A DNA stretch of 42,942 nt from a virus. The stretch spans positions 1-42,942 of the IMG/VR virus record IMGVR_UViG_3300031379_000006; one strand, 5' to 3'. Positions 29,687-40,200 of this stretch are shown here, one piece after another. The position numbers and the translations under genes were made by a program. Every line of letters starts with the position of its first letter. The first letter of the stretch is position 1. The notes beneath the pieces are model-generated. The model was given only the letters and a program-made list of their open reading frames with translations, was not told the origin of the DNA and did no database searches.

Positions 29687-29697
29687 ATTTCATATCT

Positions 29698-32600
29698 ATG
29701 AAACCATTAGAATACATTACCAATTTATTTTTGCGTGGAATAGACGCAGATACTGATGAGAATCTTTTAGTTCCGGATCACAGTTCAATACGACAAGCAT
29801 ACTTGATGCGTAGGACTATTAACGGTACCTATAAAAGAGCGCCGGGGGATGTTATTCACGAAGATAGGGAAGAGGATGCAACACAATATTGTACAGGTCT
29901 ATTCAGTTGGGTAACGGAGAACTATGTAGTAGAGTTTTGGTATAACACATCCACATACGTTAAAACAATTTACGTTTCTGGTACTAAGGTAGCAGAACAC
30001 GCAGACATTCCCGGGTCCCGAATTGGTATGATTGATGCGGCTATAGATGAGGATGATGGGATTATGTATATAACCGACGGCCAGGCTGCACCCGTATATT
30101 ATGATTTATACGATGTAATTAATAGTTTTGCTACTCAAAAATACTTTACGGAATATGATGCAGAGGCTCATAGGTTACAATTAGTAACCCATACAAATCA
30201 GCCAAAATTTATAGGACTTGAATATGTGGGCGCCGGATCTGGACTTATTGGTGGTGGATATACATATGCTGTTCGTTATACTGATCCACAAGGAAATGCC
30301 ACAAATTGGTCACCATCTACTCCTGTGATTCCGGTTCATACAGAGGCTGTAATTACAACTCCAGGTAATACAAAGAATGGAGTGTTTACTACTGGTGATG
30401 AGCCTGGTGGGCTAACAAATAAAGGTATACGAATCAGATTTCGTGTAACTAACGAAGCTGGATTTGCTTATATGCAGATAAAACGTACGGCGCATAACAC
30501 TGGGCAATCTCCTGATTTTAGTCCTAATCCGGAATATCTTAACTTGGTTGCTGATGCTGATGGCGCCGCGGTTGATATATCCTCAACGGTTTATGATATT
30601 ATTGATTTTATTGATAAGGATGGACTTGATTGGTTACCGCTTGATGAAGCTTCAGAATTAGAATCTCAAGCAATTAAATTATGTAAGACAATCAGATTGA
30701 CTGATGGCCGCTTGGTTATAGGGGGTGTTGAATATGAAGCTAGAGATCTTTCTTCATTATCTGATAATGCATTCATTATAGATAGTGAAAGTAAACGCGC
30801 TCAGCCGGTTAATATGGATCTTGGATTTGAGGGTTTTAGTAAAACGTGGAATCAAGTTTATCGAAAGAATTCTACCAGGGGAGAGAGATTCGGATACGCA
30901 ATACAATGTGTAGATGACCTTGGAGGATTAACTTTTGCTGTACCTATACCAGATTTGGAGAATTATCAGATGCCAAATAGGCGTGATGCCATGACGGGGG
31001 TTTCTGAAGTTTTATCCAATCTTTATACCGATGAAAGACCAGAGTATGCTCTTTATGATTCCGATGATACTGATTCCTGGGATAGAGCTTATGAAGTATT
31101 TAGTCGTGTATGGCAGGACACTCAACCTGCGGGAACTTCCAGATCACCTGCAATGCTAGATGTAGATGGCGTCTCAGCGTCATTTGATTCATTTCAACCG
31201 CTATATCCCGCCGGGAAAGGTGATAATAAGGACTGGGGATTTAGATCTGATATGCCATGTGATCAGATGGATGATCACACTTATAATTTTCATCAATCTT
31301 TAAATAATCATATTTGGTCCCTTGGTTGGGCTTTTACGGGTATTAATACAAATCTACTTCCATCTTGGGTAAGGGGTTTTAAGATTGTACGCACCCCGCC
31401 GGCTAATCGCGTATTGGCGCAAGGTCTTGCGACTTATGTTTTTGCTCAACAGGGGAGTCAAAGCCCGGCTGAAAAAGAGGGATCTAAATTGACTTTTTAT
31501 TCCCCTGATATTGATCCATTTTATGGTAATAAAGCTTATCTGTATGACGATATCATTAATAATCCAGATGATTATCAGTTACAATTAGTTAGCGTACTTG
31601 GGTTTAACTCTTCTGCTTTCTCTGGTTCTTATGAGGCGCCGAATTGTTACAGTGTGGATTTATTATCCTATGCTAATATTGCTTATGAGAATTATATTTA
31701 TAATGGCCTGGACCCGCTGGCTAAAATAGGCCGTGGATCTGGTCATGTGACATTCGGCAGATGGCGGAACTACTTGGGATTAGCCGGATCTAATATGGGA
31801 GCAGGAATAACATCCAGATCTCCTGATTATTTGTTTGATATCAGCAGCGTCGAAAAAATCGATGGTGGGCAATATGGTAATTCAGATGGTCGTAGTCATA
31901 TGTTGGAGTTAACGGTGGATGCAGCCGTTTACGCACAATTAGATACTATGACAAAATCTACAGGAAATGATAACGTTAACAGAGTATTTCATGAGCCTGT
32001 TTATATAGTCAACATAGTACATAATAATGCTAATATCCTTACTACCAATACGCAAAGCTACCAAGATACCGGCGTATATCAGAAACTTGAGAGTATTATA
32101 GGAACCGCAATCGGCGGATCTGGTCAAACTTATGCTCTTGTAGATGAGCGTCCGGAAGATGTACATGCCGCTAAGATAGCCGCTGCTGATGCTGATGTGA
32201 GATACATCATGGTTAATGGGCAACGGTGGATGGATGTAACACTTGAAGCTAGTGGTAGTATAACAACTTGGGGCGCAGCTATTAATAGCGGCGGAGGTCT
32301 TGGGACTGGGTATTTTACACTGTACGGTAAGAATTATTACGGCATGTATACCATTACAGCCTCATGGATTAATAATGGGCAGGCCACTATCTTTACAGTT
32401 GATCCGAAGAATCCTGTTACCATTAAATTTGATGTTGTAGCCACTTTAAATTTCTATCCTCCTGAAGGTGATGAGATAAAAGTTGTGTATAATAATAATA
32501 GTCCAATCATAGTATTTGGAGGTGATTCATTTGTTGGTGAAGTGTTTAATGCTGTTGTAGATAATAAAGTTAATGGCGCTAAAAGTATGGGTCAAATTAC

Positions 32601-34215
32601 TGATTCAATACAAGCTGACGCTCCAACTGAACAATTACAGATAAATGGGCCCATGCCTGGGTATACCTATAGAATATCCGGAGTAAATAATGCTGTTTTT
32701 ATTCCGCGTCATGCTAAAGAGGCTCCAGTTTCGGGCGGGGGTGTACAAGCCAGATCAATGTACGATAATGAAAGAACACCTGTTTCTGATATAATACCAG
32801 ATGATTATAATATTACTGTAGATAATATTCGTCAATGGGTATTCGGTTTTATCTGCGAAAGCAAATCAAATACTATTTTAGCGTATGGTGATACTTATCC
32901 GAGACGTAATTATGTGCAGCGGCCTACTAGTTACCCAGCTAGAAATACCGATGAGGAACCAAAGGATTATTATCTTCGTGCTGCTGTCTACAGTGATTAC
33001 TATGATAAATTTGGCGATGAGTACCTGTTATGGGAGCGTGGTGGGTTTGTAACGCCACAGATGCTCAACTATGACTATACCAAAGATGTGTCCGCTAGGG
33101 CCGTTAATAAGCCCTTAGCTGGATATGCAGAGCGGGTTAAGTTTTGGCAGCGTCTAGCCTTTTCTCTGGATAAGAATCCGGCGATACAGAATTCTCCGTC
33201 CCTGAGAACATTTCTTCCGATTAATTATTATGATTTAAAGCGAGCGGATCGTGGACAGATCACTATTTTATATGATGCCGTGAGTGGTCAGGGAAGGAAT
33301 TTATATGCAGTTACAGAGAGTGGCCTTGCATTAGTTCTTACTAATAAAACTGTCATGCGCGGTGCGGTTGGGGAGCAGGTAGGTCTCATAGATTTGGAAG
33401 GTAAGTTTATTCAGGATGAAATCTGGTTAAACACTGCAGTAGGATGTCCAAGTCAGTTATCCAGAAGTAAATCTGAGGGGGTAATGGAGACGGCGGATGG
33501 TCAATTTGTGCAGGCATTATCATGGGTCAATAATAAAGGTGTTATGCTATTCTTTAATAATGATGTTAGGAATATCATAGCAAATTGGAGAGATAGATTA
33601 TATGCTGTATGTAAAGGTTTACCGCACGGTACAAATTATCCGACATTATTAACAGTATTTAATGAAAGGGAAAATGAATTGTGGGTAGAGATGGCCGGCA
33701 ATATGTATGTGTTCAATTTCTTTTTGAATAACTGGACTCATGAACTTCCCCATGATTATGATAGGATGATATTTAAGAATAAAGAATCGGCTACATATAA
33801 TGAATGGCCATATCTTCTTGGAGCCAGGGCTGATAGACTGTACTCAGTTGAGAACGGTACATACACTCTGTTAAGTGATTCAGAAGAAAACATGGACCCA
33901 TATATTGATATCGTAATTAATCCGGATTTACATACATCCTGGGAATTTATTGATTATTTATTGCATGCAAATGCGACTCCAAAAGAAATGATATTTGATA
34001 CAGGTGCATCATCTCCTAATACAGATACGCCGCCTGTAGTAAGGGATCTGAATCCGGGTTTGTACTCTTATATAGGACGCAGGGATTCAGGAGCTAAAGA
34101 TACTAAAGCAATGCAGGGACCATACCTTACCATTAGGATTACATTTGATGGTTCCTTAACTACCGCATACGAAGTGAAGGCGATCCGTGTAGGCTTTAAT
34201 AATATTATTGAGTAA
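29698..34215 (+). CDS. giant tail-stabilisation-like structural protein, 1505 aa
   Basis: Beta-rich over its whole length with many Y, D, G and N and repeated propeller-like strands (for example GIMYITDGQAAPVYY near 120, then YAVRYTDPQGNATNWSPSTP at 192-211). The N-terminus (LFLRGIDADTDENLLVPDHSSIRQA) has the NTDTDE-LLP-pattern I associate with crAss stabilisation proteins, relatives of P22 gp10. It probably closes the tail below the connector rings. No enzymatic motif is evident. An ATG 12 bases after the terminator T-run starts the gene. Confidence 0.6.
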   Translation: MKPLEYITNLFLRGIDADTDENLLVPDHSSIRQAYLMRRTINGTYKRAPGDVIHEDREEDATQYCTGLFSWVTENYVVEFWYNTSTYVKTIYVSGTKVAEHADIPGSRIGMIDAAIDEDDGIMYITDGQAAPVYYDLYDVINSFATQKYFTEYDAEAHRLQLVTHTNQPKFIGLEYVGAGSGLIGGGYTYAVRYTDPQGNATNWSPSTPVIPVHTEAVITTPGNTKNGVFTTGDEPGGLTNKGIRIRFRVTNEAGFAYMQIKRTAHNTGQSPDFSPNPEYLNLVADADGAAVDISSTVYDIIDFIDKDGLDWLPLDEASELESQAIKLCKTIRLTDGRLVIGGVEYEARDLSSLSDNAFIIDSESKRAQPVNMDLGFEGFSKTWNQVYRKNSTRGERFGYAIQCVDDLGGLTFAVPIPDLENYQMPNRRDAMTGVSEVLSNLYTDERPEYALYDSDDTDSWDRAYEVFSRVWQDTQPAGTSRSPAMLDVDGVSASFDSFQPLYPAGKGDNKDWGFRSDMPCDQMDDHTYNFHQSLNNHIWSLGWAFTGINTNLLPSWVRGFKIVRTPPANRVLAQGLATYVFAQQGSQSPAEKEGSKLTFYSPDIDPFYGNKAYLYDDIINNPDDYQLQLVSVLGFNSSAFSGSYEAPNCYSVDLLSYANIAYENYIYNGLDPLAKIGRGSGHVTFGRWRNYLGLAGSNMGAGITSRSPDYLFDISSVEKIDGGQYGNSDGRSHMLELTVDAAVYAQLDTMTKSTGNDNVNRVFHEPVYIVNIVHNNANILTTNTQSYQDTGVYQKLESIIGTAIGGSGQTYALVDERPEDVHAAKIAAADADVRYIMVNGQRWMDVTLEASGSITTWGAAINSGGGLGTGYFTLYGKNYYGMYTITASWINNGQATIFTVDPKNPVTIKFDVVATLNFYPPEGDEIKVVYNNNSPIIVFGGDSFVGEVFNAVVDNKVNGAKSMGQITDSIQADAPTEQLQINGPMPGYTYRISGVNNAVFIPRHAKEAPVSGGGVQARSMYDNERTPVSDIIPDDYNITVDNIRQWVFGFICESKSNTILAYGDTYPRRNYVQRPTSYPARNTDEEPKDYYLRAAVYSDYYDKFGDEYLLWERGGFVTPQMLNYDYTKDVSARAVNKPLAGYAERVKFWQRLAFSLDKNPAIQNSPSLRTFLPINYYDLKRADRGQITILYDAVSGQGRNLYAVTESGLALVLTNKTVMRGAVGEQVGLIDLEGKFIQDEIWLNTAVGCPSQLSRSKSEGVMETADGQFVQALSWVNNKGVMLFFNNDVRNIIANWRDRLYAVCKGLPHGTNYPTLLTVFNERENELWVEMAGNMYVFNFFLNNWTHELPHDYDRMIFKNKESATYNEWPYLLGARADRLYSVENGTYTLLSDSEENMDPYIDIVINPDLHTSWEFIDYLLHANATPKEMIFDTGASSPNTDTPPVVRDLNPGLYSYIGRRDSGAKDTKAMQGPYLTIRITFDGSLTTAYEVKAIRVGFNNIIE

Positions 34216-34267
34216 TGGTAAATTAATTGTATATTGCATATTGATGTGTTAGATAAAGTAAAACGTG

Positions 34268-34570
34268 ATGAAAACTAGGAAAACAACAAAGATTACAAAA
34301 TTGCAGCTAGTTAACGAACTGTCTGAGTATACGACGATTACAAAGGTCCAATGTGACTTTATGTTTGATTCGTTGCTTGCGATAGTTAAGGAACACTTGC
34401 TGAATGAAGATGAAGTAGAATTAAAAACCTTGGGGCGCTTTTGTTTTGCGCAGAAGGGTGCGCGTCCGTCAAACATGACTGGTGATACCATCCCTGCCCA
34501 TAAGCAGCTTAAATTTAGAGTTGCTGACCGACTTAGTCGGGTAATAAGAGTGGACTCAAGAGAATATTAA
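34268..34570 (+). CDS. HU/IHF-family DNA-bending protein, 100 aa
   Basis: Residues about 10-98 follow the HU/IHF fold: two helices (KLQLVNELSEYTTITKVQCDFMFDSLLAIVKEHL region), then VELKTLGRFCF, an arm region (KGARPSNMTGDTIPAHKQLKF) and a C-terminal helix. The GTG at 34265 could also start translation; ATG at 34268 is preferred. Such genes sit in crAss-like structural modules. It may condense DNA or be packaged. Confidence 0.85.
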   Translation: MKTRKTTKITKLQLVNELSEYTTITKVQCDFMFDSLLAIVKEHLLNEDEVELKTLGRFCFAQKGARPSNMTGDTIPAHKQLKFRVADRLSRVIRVDSREY

Positions 34571-34579
34571 ACTAAAGCC

Positions 34580-35335
34580 ATGCCAGACATTAACATTGCT
34601 CATGAAAGTTGGAAGGGAGCCGGCGCTGGGGCCGTATCAGGAGCCGCCACTGGAGCCACTATAGGCTCACTTGGTGGTCCTATAGGTATCGGTTTAGGTA
34701 CCGGTATAGGCGCCGGAATTGGGGCCATTGTAGGATTTTTCGGCGGAAGAGGAAAAGCTAAATCTGCTTATGAAGATCTTAAATCCTCAGAGTCCTCTTT
34801 TGCTCAAGCCAGAGAAACTGCTTTAACCCCAATACCAGATCCAGGTTTTGCAGATTTTGGAAGAGAGCTCAGACGAGAGAAAAGGATGGTGGAGACAGGA
34901 ATGACTCCCGAATTCCAGACGGCCAAGGATTTGCTGGAGAGGACCAGTGCTCAACAAGCCACTGTTGGAATGAAGTATAGCAGTCCAGCGATGGCCATGT
35001 CATTCATGAAACAGTCTGGTATACAAATGGGAGAGAATATTAACAAGCTACTCGGAATGACTGGATCGCAGAGAACTGAATACAACCAGCAACTTATGAA
35101 TGTGATGAGAGCATTATACCAAAAAGGCTCAGTAGAATCGCAACGGGCGCTTGATGTAGATTTATGGGAAGCCATTCAATCCAAAGCCGATTATGCTCAA
35201 TTTGCTTCGGCTATGTTCCAGAATAGGAATATGATGAATATGCAGGCTCTAAGCGAGCTGCCTGGTCTCGTACAGAATGTAGCACCTATGTTTGGAGGCG
35301 GCGGTGGAGGAATCACTTCTACTACTCCAATGTAG
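34580..35335 (+). CDS. glycine-zipper membrane-inserting virion protein, 251 aa
   Basis: Residues 13-56 are a Gly/Ala-rich, GxxxG-type hydrophobic stretch (alternating GAG, GTG, GIGAGIG), which can form a helical membrane pore. The remainder is soluble, helical and Met/Gln-rich, ending in a Gly run. P22 gp7-like injected proteins look alike. Placed between the HU-like gene and two very large virion proteins, it probably opens the host membrane at infection. Confidence 0.6.
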   Translation: MPDINIAHESWKGAGAGAVSGAATGATIGSLGGPIGIGLGTGIGAGIGAIVGFFGGRGKAKSAYEDLKSSESSFAQARETALTPIPDPGFADFGRELRREKRMVETGMTPEFQTAKDLLERTSAQQATVGMKYSSPAMAMSFMKQSGIQMGENINKLLGMTGSQRTEYNQQLMNVMRALYQKGSVESQRALDVDLWEAIQSKADYAQFASAMFQNRNMMNMQALSELPGLVQNVAPMFGGGGGGITSTTPM

Positions 35336-35352
35336 GATAAAAATTTAAAATC

Positions 35353-37206
35353 ATGTCAGAAAATAAAAATCCGAGCGTAGTAAAAGAAGGTGGAACAAGT
35401 AATTATAGTATGTCCAGGAGTGAATTAACGAAGTCTGATGCATCCTATATTGATAAACTACAAAGGAGTTTTCAGGCCCCTTCGCCAGGCGCTCAAGCAA
35501 AAAGTACTTATTTTCCAAGTGCAGATAGACCTTTACAGGCCGGCACATTCGGAAGTAAGTCGTTGGGTAATATTCCTATATTCGTTGCTAATCAGGGTCT
35601 TATACCTATTGGCATGTTGGAAGCTAGACGCAAAGCTGAGCAGGATGCAGCCGTTAAAGAATTTGCGATGTTTGGGCCGGCCAATAATGAGGCCCTTGAT
35701 GCATACATAGAGTTGGTAAATCCGTTAGCCCAGGATGAATTTAATGCTAAATTGCAAACAAACATTAATACTTATCTGGATGAGAAGGCTCATGAACTAG
35801 ATGGCGATTATACTAAGGCTAGAATGCTGACCAAGTATGATCCCGGGTTTAAGAATATGATCAGAGGTTATCAGACATATGCCAGGATGTATAACCAATT
35901 GGCCCCCAAAGCTATGGATATACTTGCCAAAGCCGTTAATTCGGCAGAGAATTACGTTAATGATGACGCTGTTCAAAAAGCTGCGGCTTTTATTCATAAT
36001 CACGATAATCTTGGAACGAAAAGTATTGAGGAATTAAATAAATTTGTTGGTGAATTCCAAGCTTATACCGGCATTAATGACGCCGTTACAGCGTCTCTAG
36101 GCCAGATTAAAAGTAGGGTAACAACTACCATAACAGAGAATGCTAAATTATCAACTGATGCTTATAAGGTATTAGAGCGAGTTCAGCAAGAAGGGTTTTA
36201 CACTGATGATGAAAAAGATATGTTAGTAGAAGATGCTCTACAGTCATATCCTTATTTGGAAAGTGATCCAAAAGCGAAGGCTATATTTAGTAAGCAGTTT
36301 AGGGCTGGTATCAAGCAGACAGAGGATAAGACTGTTACAGCCGTCCGTAGGGAGATGGCTGAAAGACAGAGAAGTATAAATCAATCATTTGGTTTATTTG
36401 GAAACGCTGATCGTGGATACAGTGGAACAAAGATACCAAAATATAGCGATGACGGTCAACGGCAATATGATACTCATCAAATATCTCTCCCCGCAGTTAA
36501 CGCAGGTAAAAGAGCTACTTCTATAGATATCAGTCCTAATGATATAGTTAGTATCCGAACTCAGAAGGGCGATGTTATACGCGGGTATTTTAATTCTCCG
36601 TTGAAGGCCAGACCTACTAATATGTATAAAGATCCTACAGATAAGTTACAAGTATCCAGTACATTGGATATTCAAGCTATGATTGATTATAAAGATCCGG
36701 ACACAGGTAAGGAAGAAGGTCTGAAGAAAGGGAAATTATTCTTTAATGTAGTTGGTCCCACTGATGGAGAGAAAACAATTGATGTTATTGATCTTGGTGG
36801 AGCCGCTGAAGTGATGATACCGGAAGAGCGTTTAATGGGTCAAATGTCTACCCAGTATGGTAAAGCTGTTTGGAATGATGTGAGAAATGCTGCACAGCAG
36901 ACTCCAACTCCAGTATTAGAACCAAGGAAAGAGGGTGGACGTAATAAGTTCATAACTATGGAAGAGGCTACAGAGGATCAAAAAGCGTGGTCTAAAAGTA
37001 AACGAGAAAGACGAGCCAGGGAAGGATTTGCTGAGAGGAAAAAGGAGACTGGCCTTGGTACTTACATAGTAGAGGATCTTGAATTAAAAAACGCAGCGGG
37101 AAAATGGGTGTCGTATGAAAAAATTATTGCCGGGGGTAAATGGACAAGGGAAGATATACTCAAGGGATTAAACGAAGGTACTGCTACAGAATTCCGAATT
37201 AAATAA
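35353..37206 (+). CDS. probable internal virion (cargo) protein, 617 aa
   Basis: Helical, charged and Ala/Lys/Glu-rich, with a disordered start (residues 1-75) and basic tail segment (WSKSKRERRAREGFAERKKE, about 550-569). No membrane segment or enzyme motif is visible. Size and neighbours resemble ejected podovirus proteins that form the injection channel. Function otherwise unknown. Confidence 0.5.
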   Translation: MSENKNPSVVKEGGTSNYSMSRSELTKSDASYIDKLQRSFQAPSPGAQAKSTYFPSADRPLQAGTFGSKSLGNIPIFVANQGLIPIGMLEARRKAEQDAAVKEFAMFGPANNEALDAYIELVNPLAQDEFNAKLQTNINTYLDEKAHELDGDYTKARMLTKYDPGFKNMIRGYQTYARMYNQLAPKAMDILAKAVNSAENYVNDDAVQKAAAFIHNHDNLGTKSIEELNKFVGEFQAYTGINDAVTASLGQIKSRVTTTITENAKLSTDAYKVLERVQQEGFYTDDEKDMLVEDALQSYPYLESDPKAKAIFSKQFRAGIKQTEDKTVTAVRREMAERQRSINQSFGLFGNADRGYSGTKIPKYSDDGQRQYDTHQISLPAVNAGKRATSIDISPNDIVSIRTQKGDVIRGYFNSPLKARPTNMYKDPTDKLQVSSTLDIQAMIDYKDPDTGKEEGLKKGKLFFNVVGPTDGEKTIDVIDLGGAAEVMIPEERLMGQMSTQYGKAVWNDVRNAAQQTPTPVLEPRKEGGRNKFITMEEATEDQKAWSKSKRERRAREGFAERKKETGLGTYIVEDLELKNAAGKWVSYEKIIAGGKWTREDILKGLNEGTATEFRIK

Positions 37207-37214
37207 GAATAATC

Positions 37215-40200
37215 ATGCCAGAAGACGATATCAAAAGTCAGAATACGCAATTACCCGAAGATGATTTTGGGTTTGGACCAGCAGTAGCTCCTCAAGCAGA
37301 GATAGTTCCGGAAGATGATTTCGGTTTTTCTGGCGGGGGTGTGGAGGATATTAAACTGTCTCCAGACGGGCGGCGTATAAAAGAAGAAGTTGATCAGGAG
37401 GATGATCTAAGTCCATGGGAAGAATTATTTGGTGCACGTGGCGAACCTACAAAGGAATTCAGTACAATGGGAATAGCTGGTGGTTTGTTTAATCCAACTC
37501 GTCCAGATTTGGCTGAAGCGTCGCAGAGTAAATTAGAAGAAACATATGTATTTCGCGCTGGATTTAATGGCTCTTTGATGGGTCTGGCTTACGATATATT
37601 GAATGGTGAGGCAATGTATGATCAGGAGGAACTGGATAAAATGGACCCTAATTTTTTACAGGATGTAGCCGCTATATCATTAGGATTTCTTTTTGATGGT
37701 CCGTTATTCGCGGCAGGAGGACTTATAGGTAAAGGCGCTATGATGCTTGGTACAAGGACTGCTTTAGGAAAAGGTATGGCTTATGGCGGATTTAATTTGG
37801 TCCGTAAGGGATTGATGAAAATGGGTGTAAAAGGTGTTCTGGCTGAGGATATGATCGCAGCAGCCGCTACAAAGAATGCAAAAATATTACTCAATCTAGC
37901 GGCTAAAGCTCCACCAGTCATAGAGGGGATGGGCGGTAGTGCGGGAGCTCTGGGATTATATAATGTTGTAGGAGAGACACTTAATCAAATGAATGAGGAG
38001 GATATTCCCATGAGGGAAGTTGAATGGCGTGATGTAAGGAAACAAGGCGTGATCGGAATGAAAATGGGTGTTGCTTTAGGGGCTGTCGGAATAGGTGGTA
38101 AGTATCTGGAATCTGTTATGGCCAAAGGGTTAGGTAAATTTGGTCAACTGAGTGGAAAGGGTATTGCTTTTGGAGCTGAAATAGGTATATTTGGGGCCGG
38201 TGATGCATTTTTGCAGGATAAGCCTTTGAGTAGTATTGACTGGATGCATGCATTAAAGATGGTACTCGGATCTAAAAGCGCTGGTTATGTTCAACACCCT
38301 GAAGCTACCATTAAGAAATATAGTAAATATTTTGAGCAGTCAAAAGCATTTGATAAGCCCGAACGTAAAAAAGAATTCGATGCTGAATTCACCCCATTGG
38401 AAAAGGACATGGTTGAAGGTTACAGACCGGAGGGAGAAATAGGACCTTTCTCGAAAACATTGAATGATAAGACATTTATTGATATAATGGCAGATGAGAA
38501 TATTCCATGGATTACAAAATCTAAATTATTGTACGAACGTACTGGTAAATTTGCTAAAATTACGCCGGAAATAAACAGTGTTGAGATATTTAAAAGTGAG
38601 GAAGGTTACGGCATTAAAGCTTACCAGGTAGACAAAGATGGCAGTAAAATGTTGGTAGATGCTGTTAGGGCAACTACTAAAGGCGAAGCTGAAAAGAGTG
38701 CCAGGTTCCTGGATAAGGAGGCTGTTGACATAGGTAAGCACAGAGAATTCGAAAAGTTATCATTACCTGATAAAGAAGCTGTATCTAATGGTACTATGGA
38801 TAATGGTATAGATCTTAATAAAGTACTGGATGCATGGGAAACCCGGCCCGAACATAGATCAGCTGAACAGGAGAAATTAATGCGGAAATTCTATACCACA
38901 TGGAATGAGTCTTTGAATCCGCCTGAAGGTAAGGAGCGGCCAAAACCAATTACTTTAGAGGGTAAAGAGAAAGCTCCACTTGAGGCCCCAGCTAAACCAG
39001 TTAAGCCGGCCAAAACTGCCAAGATTGAAACACAGTTAAAAGATCCTGAAGTACAAAAAAGATTAGAAGAGACAAAAGAGGGGGGAGAGCTTAAGCCTGG
39101 TGAAGTAACTGATGCTGGATTTGAGGCCAATATACTTGGTATGGATAGAGTATCTGGTAGTCTGACGAAAATTGGAGAGGGTAAATATAAGTTAATTGAT
39201 ACAGAATTATCAGTAGCTGAAGGTAAGACTATTGAATTTGCTACAGAGCATGAGCGTAAGGCTTTACATGATAAGTTTGATAAAGAAATGGCAGCTGCTG
39301 AAGAGGAGCAGGAGGTAAGAAAATTTTCTGATCCTACTATTTCTCGATATAGAATAGGCCGGCGTGGATTTGGAAACAAAGAAGCTTTTATTGAGGCTTT
39401 GGAAAATATGCCGGAAGGCCGAGTAGAGGGTATAATGGAGTCCGTAGTGTTTCCAACTAAAGAAACTTCCTTTAGTGAAGTTGGTAAGGCTATTGAAAAA
39501 GCTAAAGGAAAAAAGGTTGGAGAGATAAGTTTGGAGGATAAATACGCTTCCATGGGTGATGCTGATATTGCAGCCTCTATTAAAATGAATGAGCGTCGAA
39601 AGTGGAGAATCGATCAGGCTGAGATTCGGAAGGCTGAAATTAAACCGGAAGCTAAGCCTACTTTATCAGAGGAGACTAAAAGCAAACTTCAGATAGATGA
39701 AGCCGGTGATGTTACTTTATATCACTGGGGCCCCAAAGAAATTATGGGCGGAAAATTAGAGCCGGGAATGCACGGTACGGCTGCTGGAGCTAAGGATGTC
39801 AAAGCAAATGAAGGCCGTGGCCAGGTAGAGTTTTATATTAATCCGGAAGATGGAGAGAAGAATATAACAAAAGCTGGTCGTACACCATATACTGTTAAGA
39901 TCCCAGCAAATAAGTTGTATGATTTTAATGCAGATCCAAAAGGGTATGTAACAGACAAAACCGGGAATTATGCTAGGGAATATCGGGAAGCTAGCAGGAA
40001 AGCTTATCTGGATGGATATGAAGGTATAGTATCAGACTGGAGAGGAACTAAACGTGTGGACATTCTTTCACCGGTCCGGCCGCAGGAATTGAGAACTCAG
40101 TCACAGCTTCATGCTGAAACTGGTGGATCTACTTTCATGTATGGCGGTAAGCAGGATGGTAAGCCGGGATTTATTAACATGGATAAGGTTAAAACCGAAA

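Noticed and set aside
38891-39553. 220-codon minus-strand open frame.
   Set aside because: Ser/Pro/Leu-rich shadow of the giant virion gene on the plus strand, with no separate start signals.
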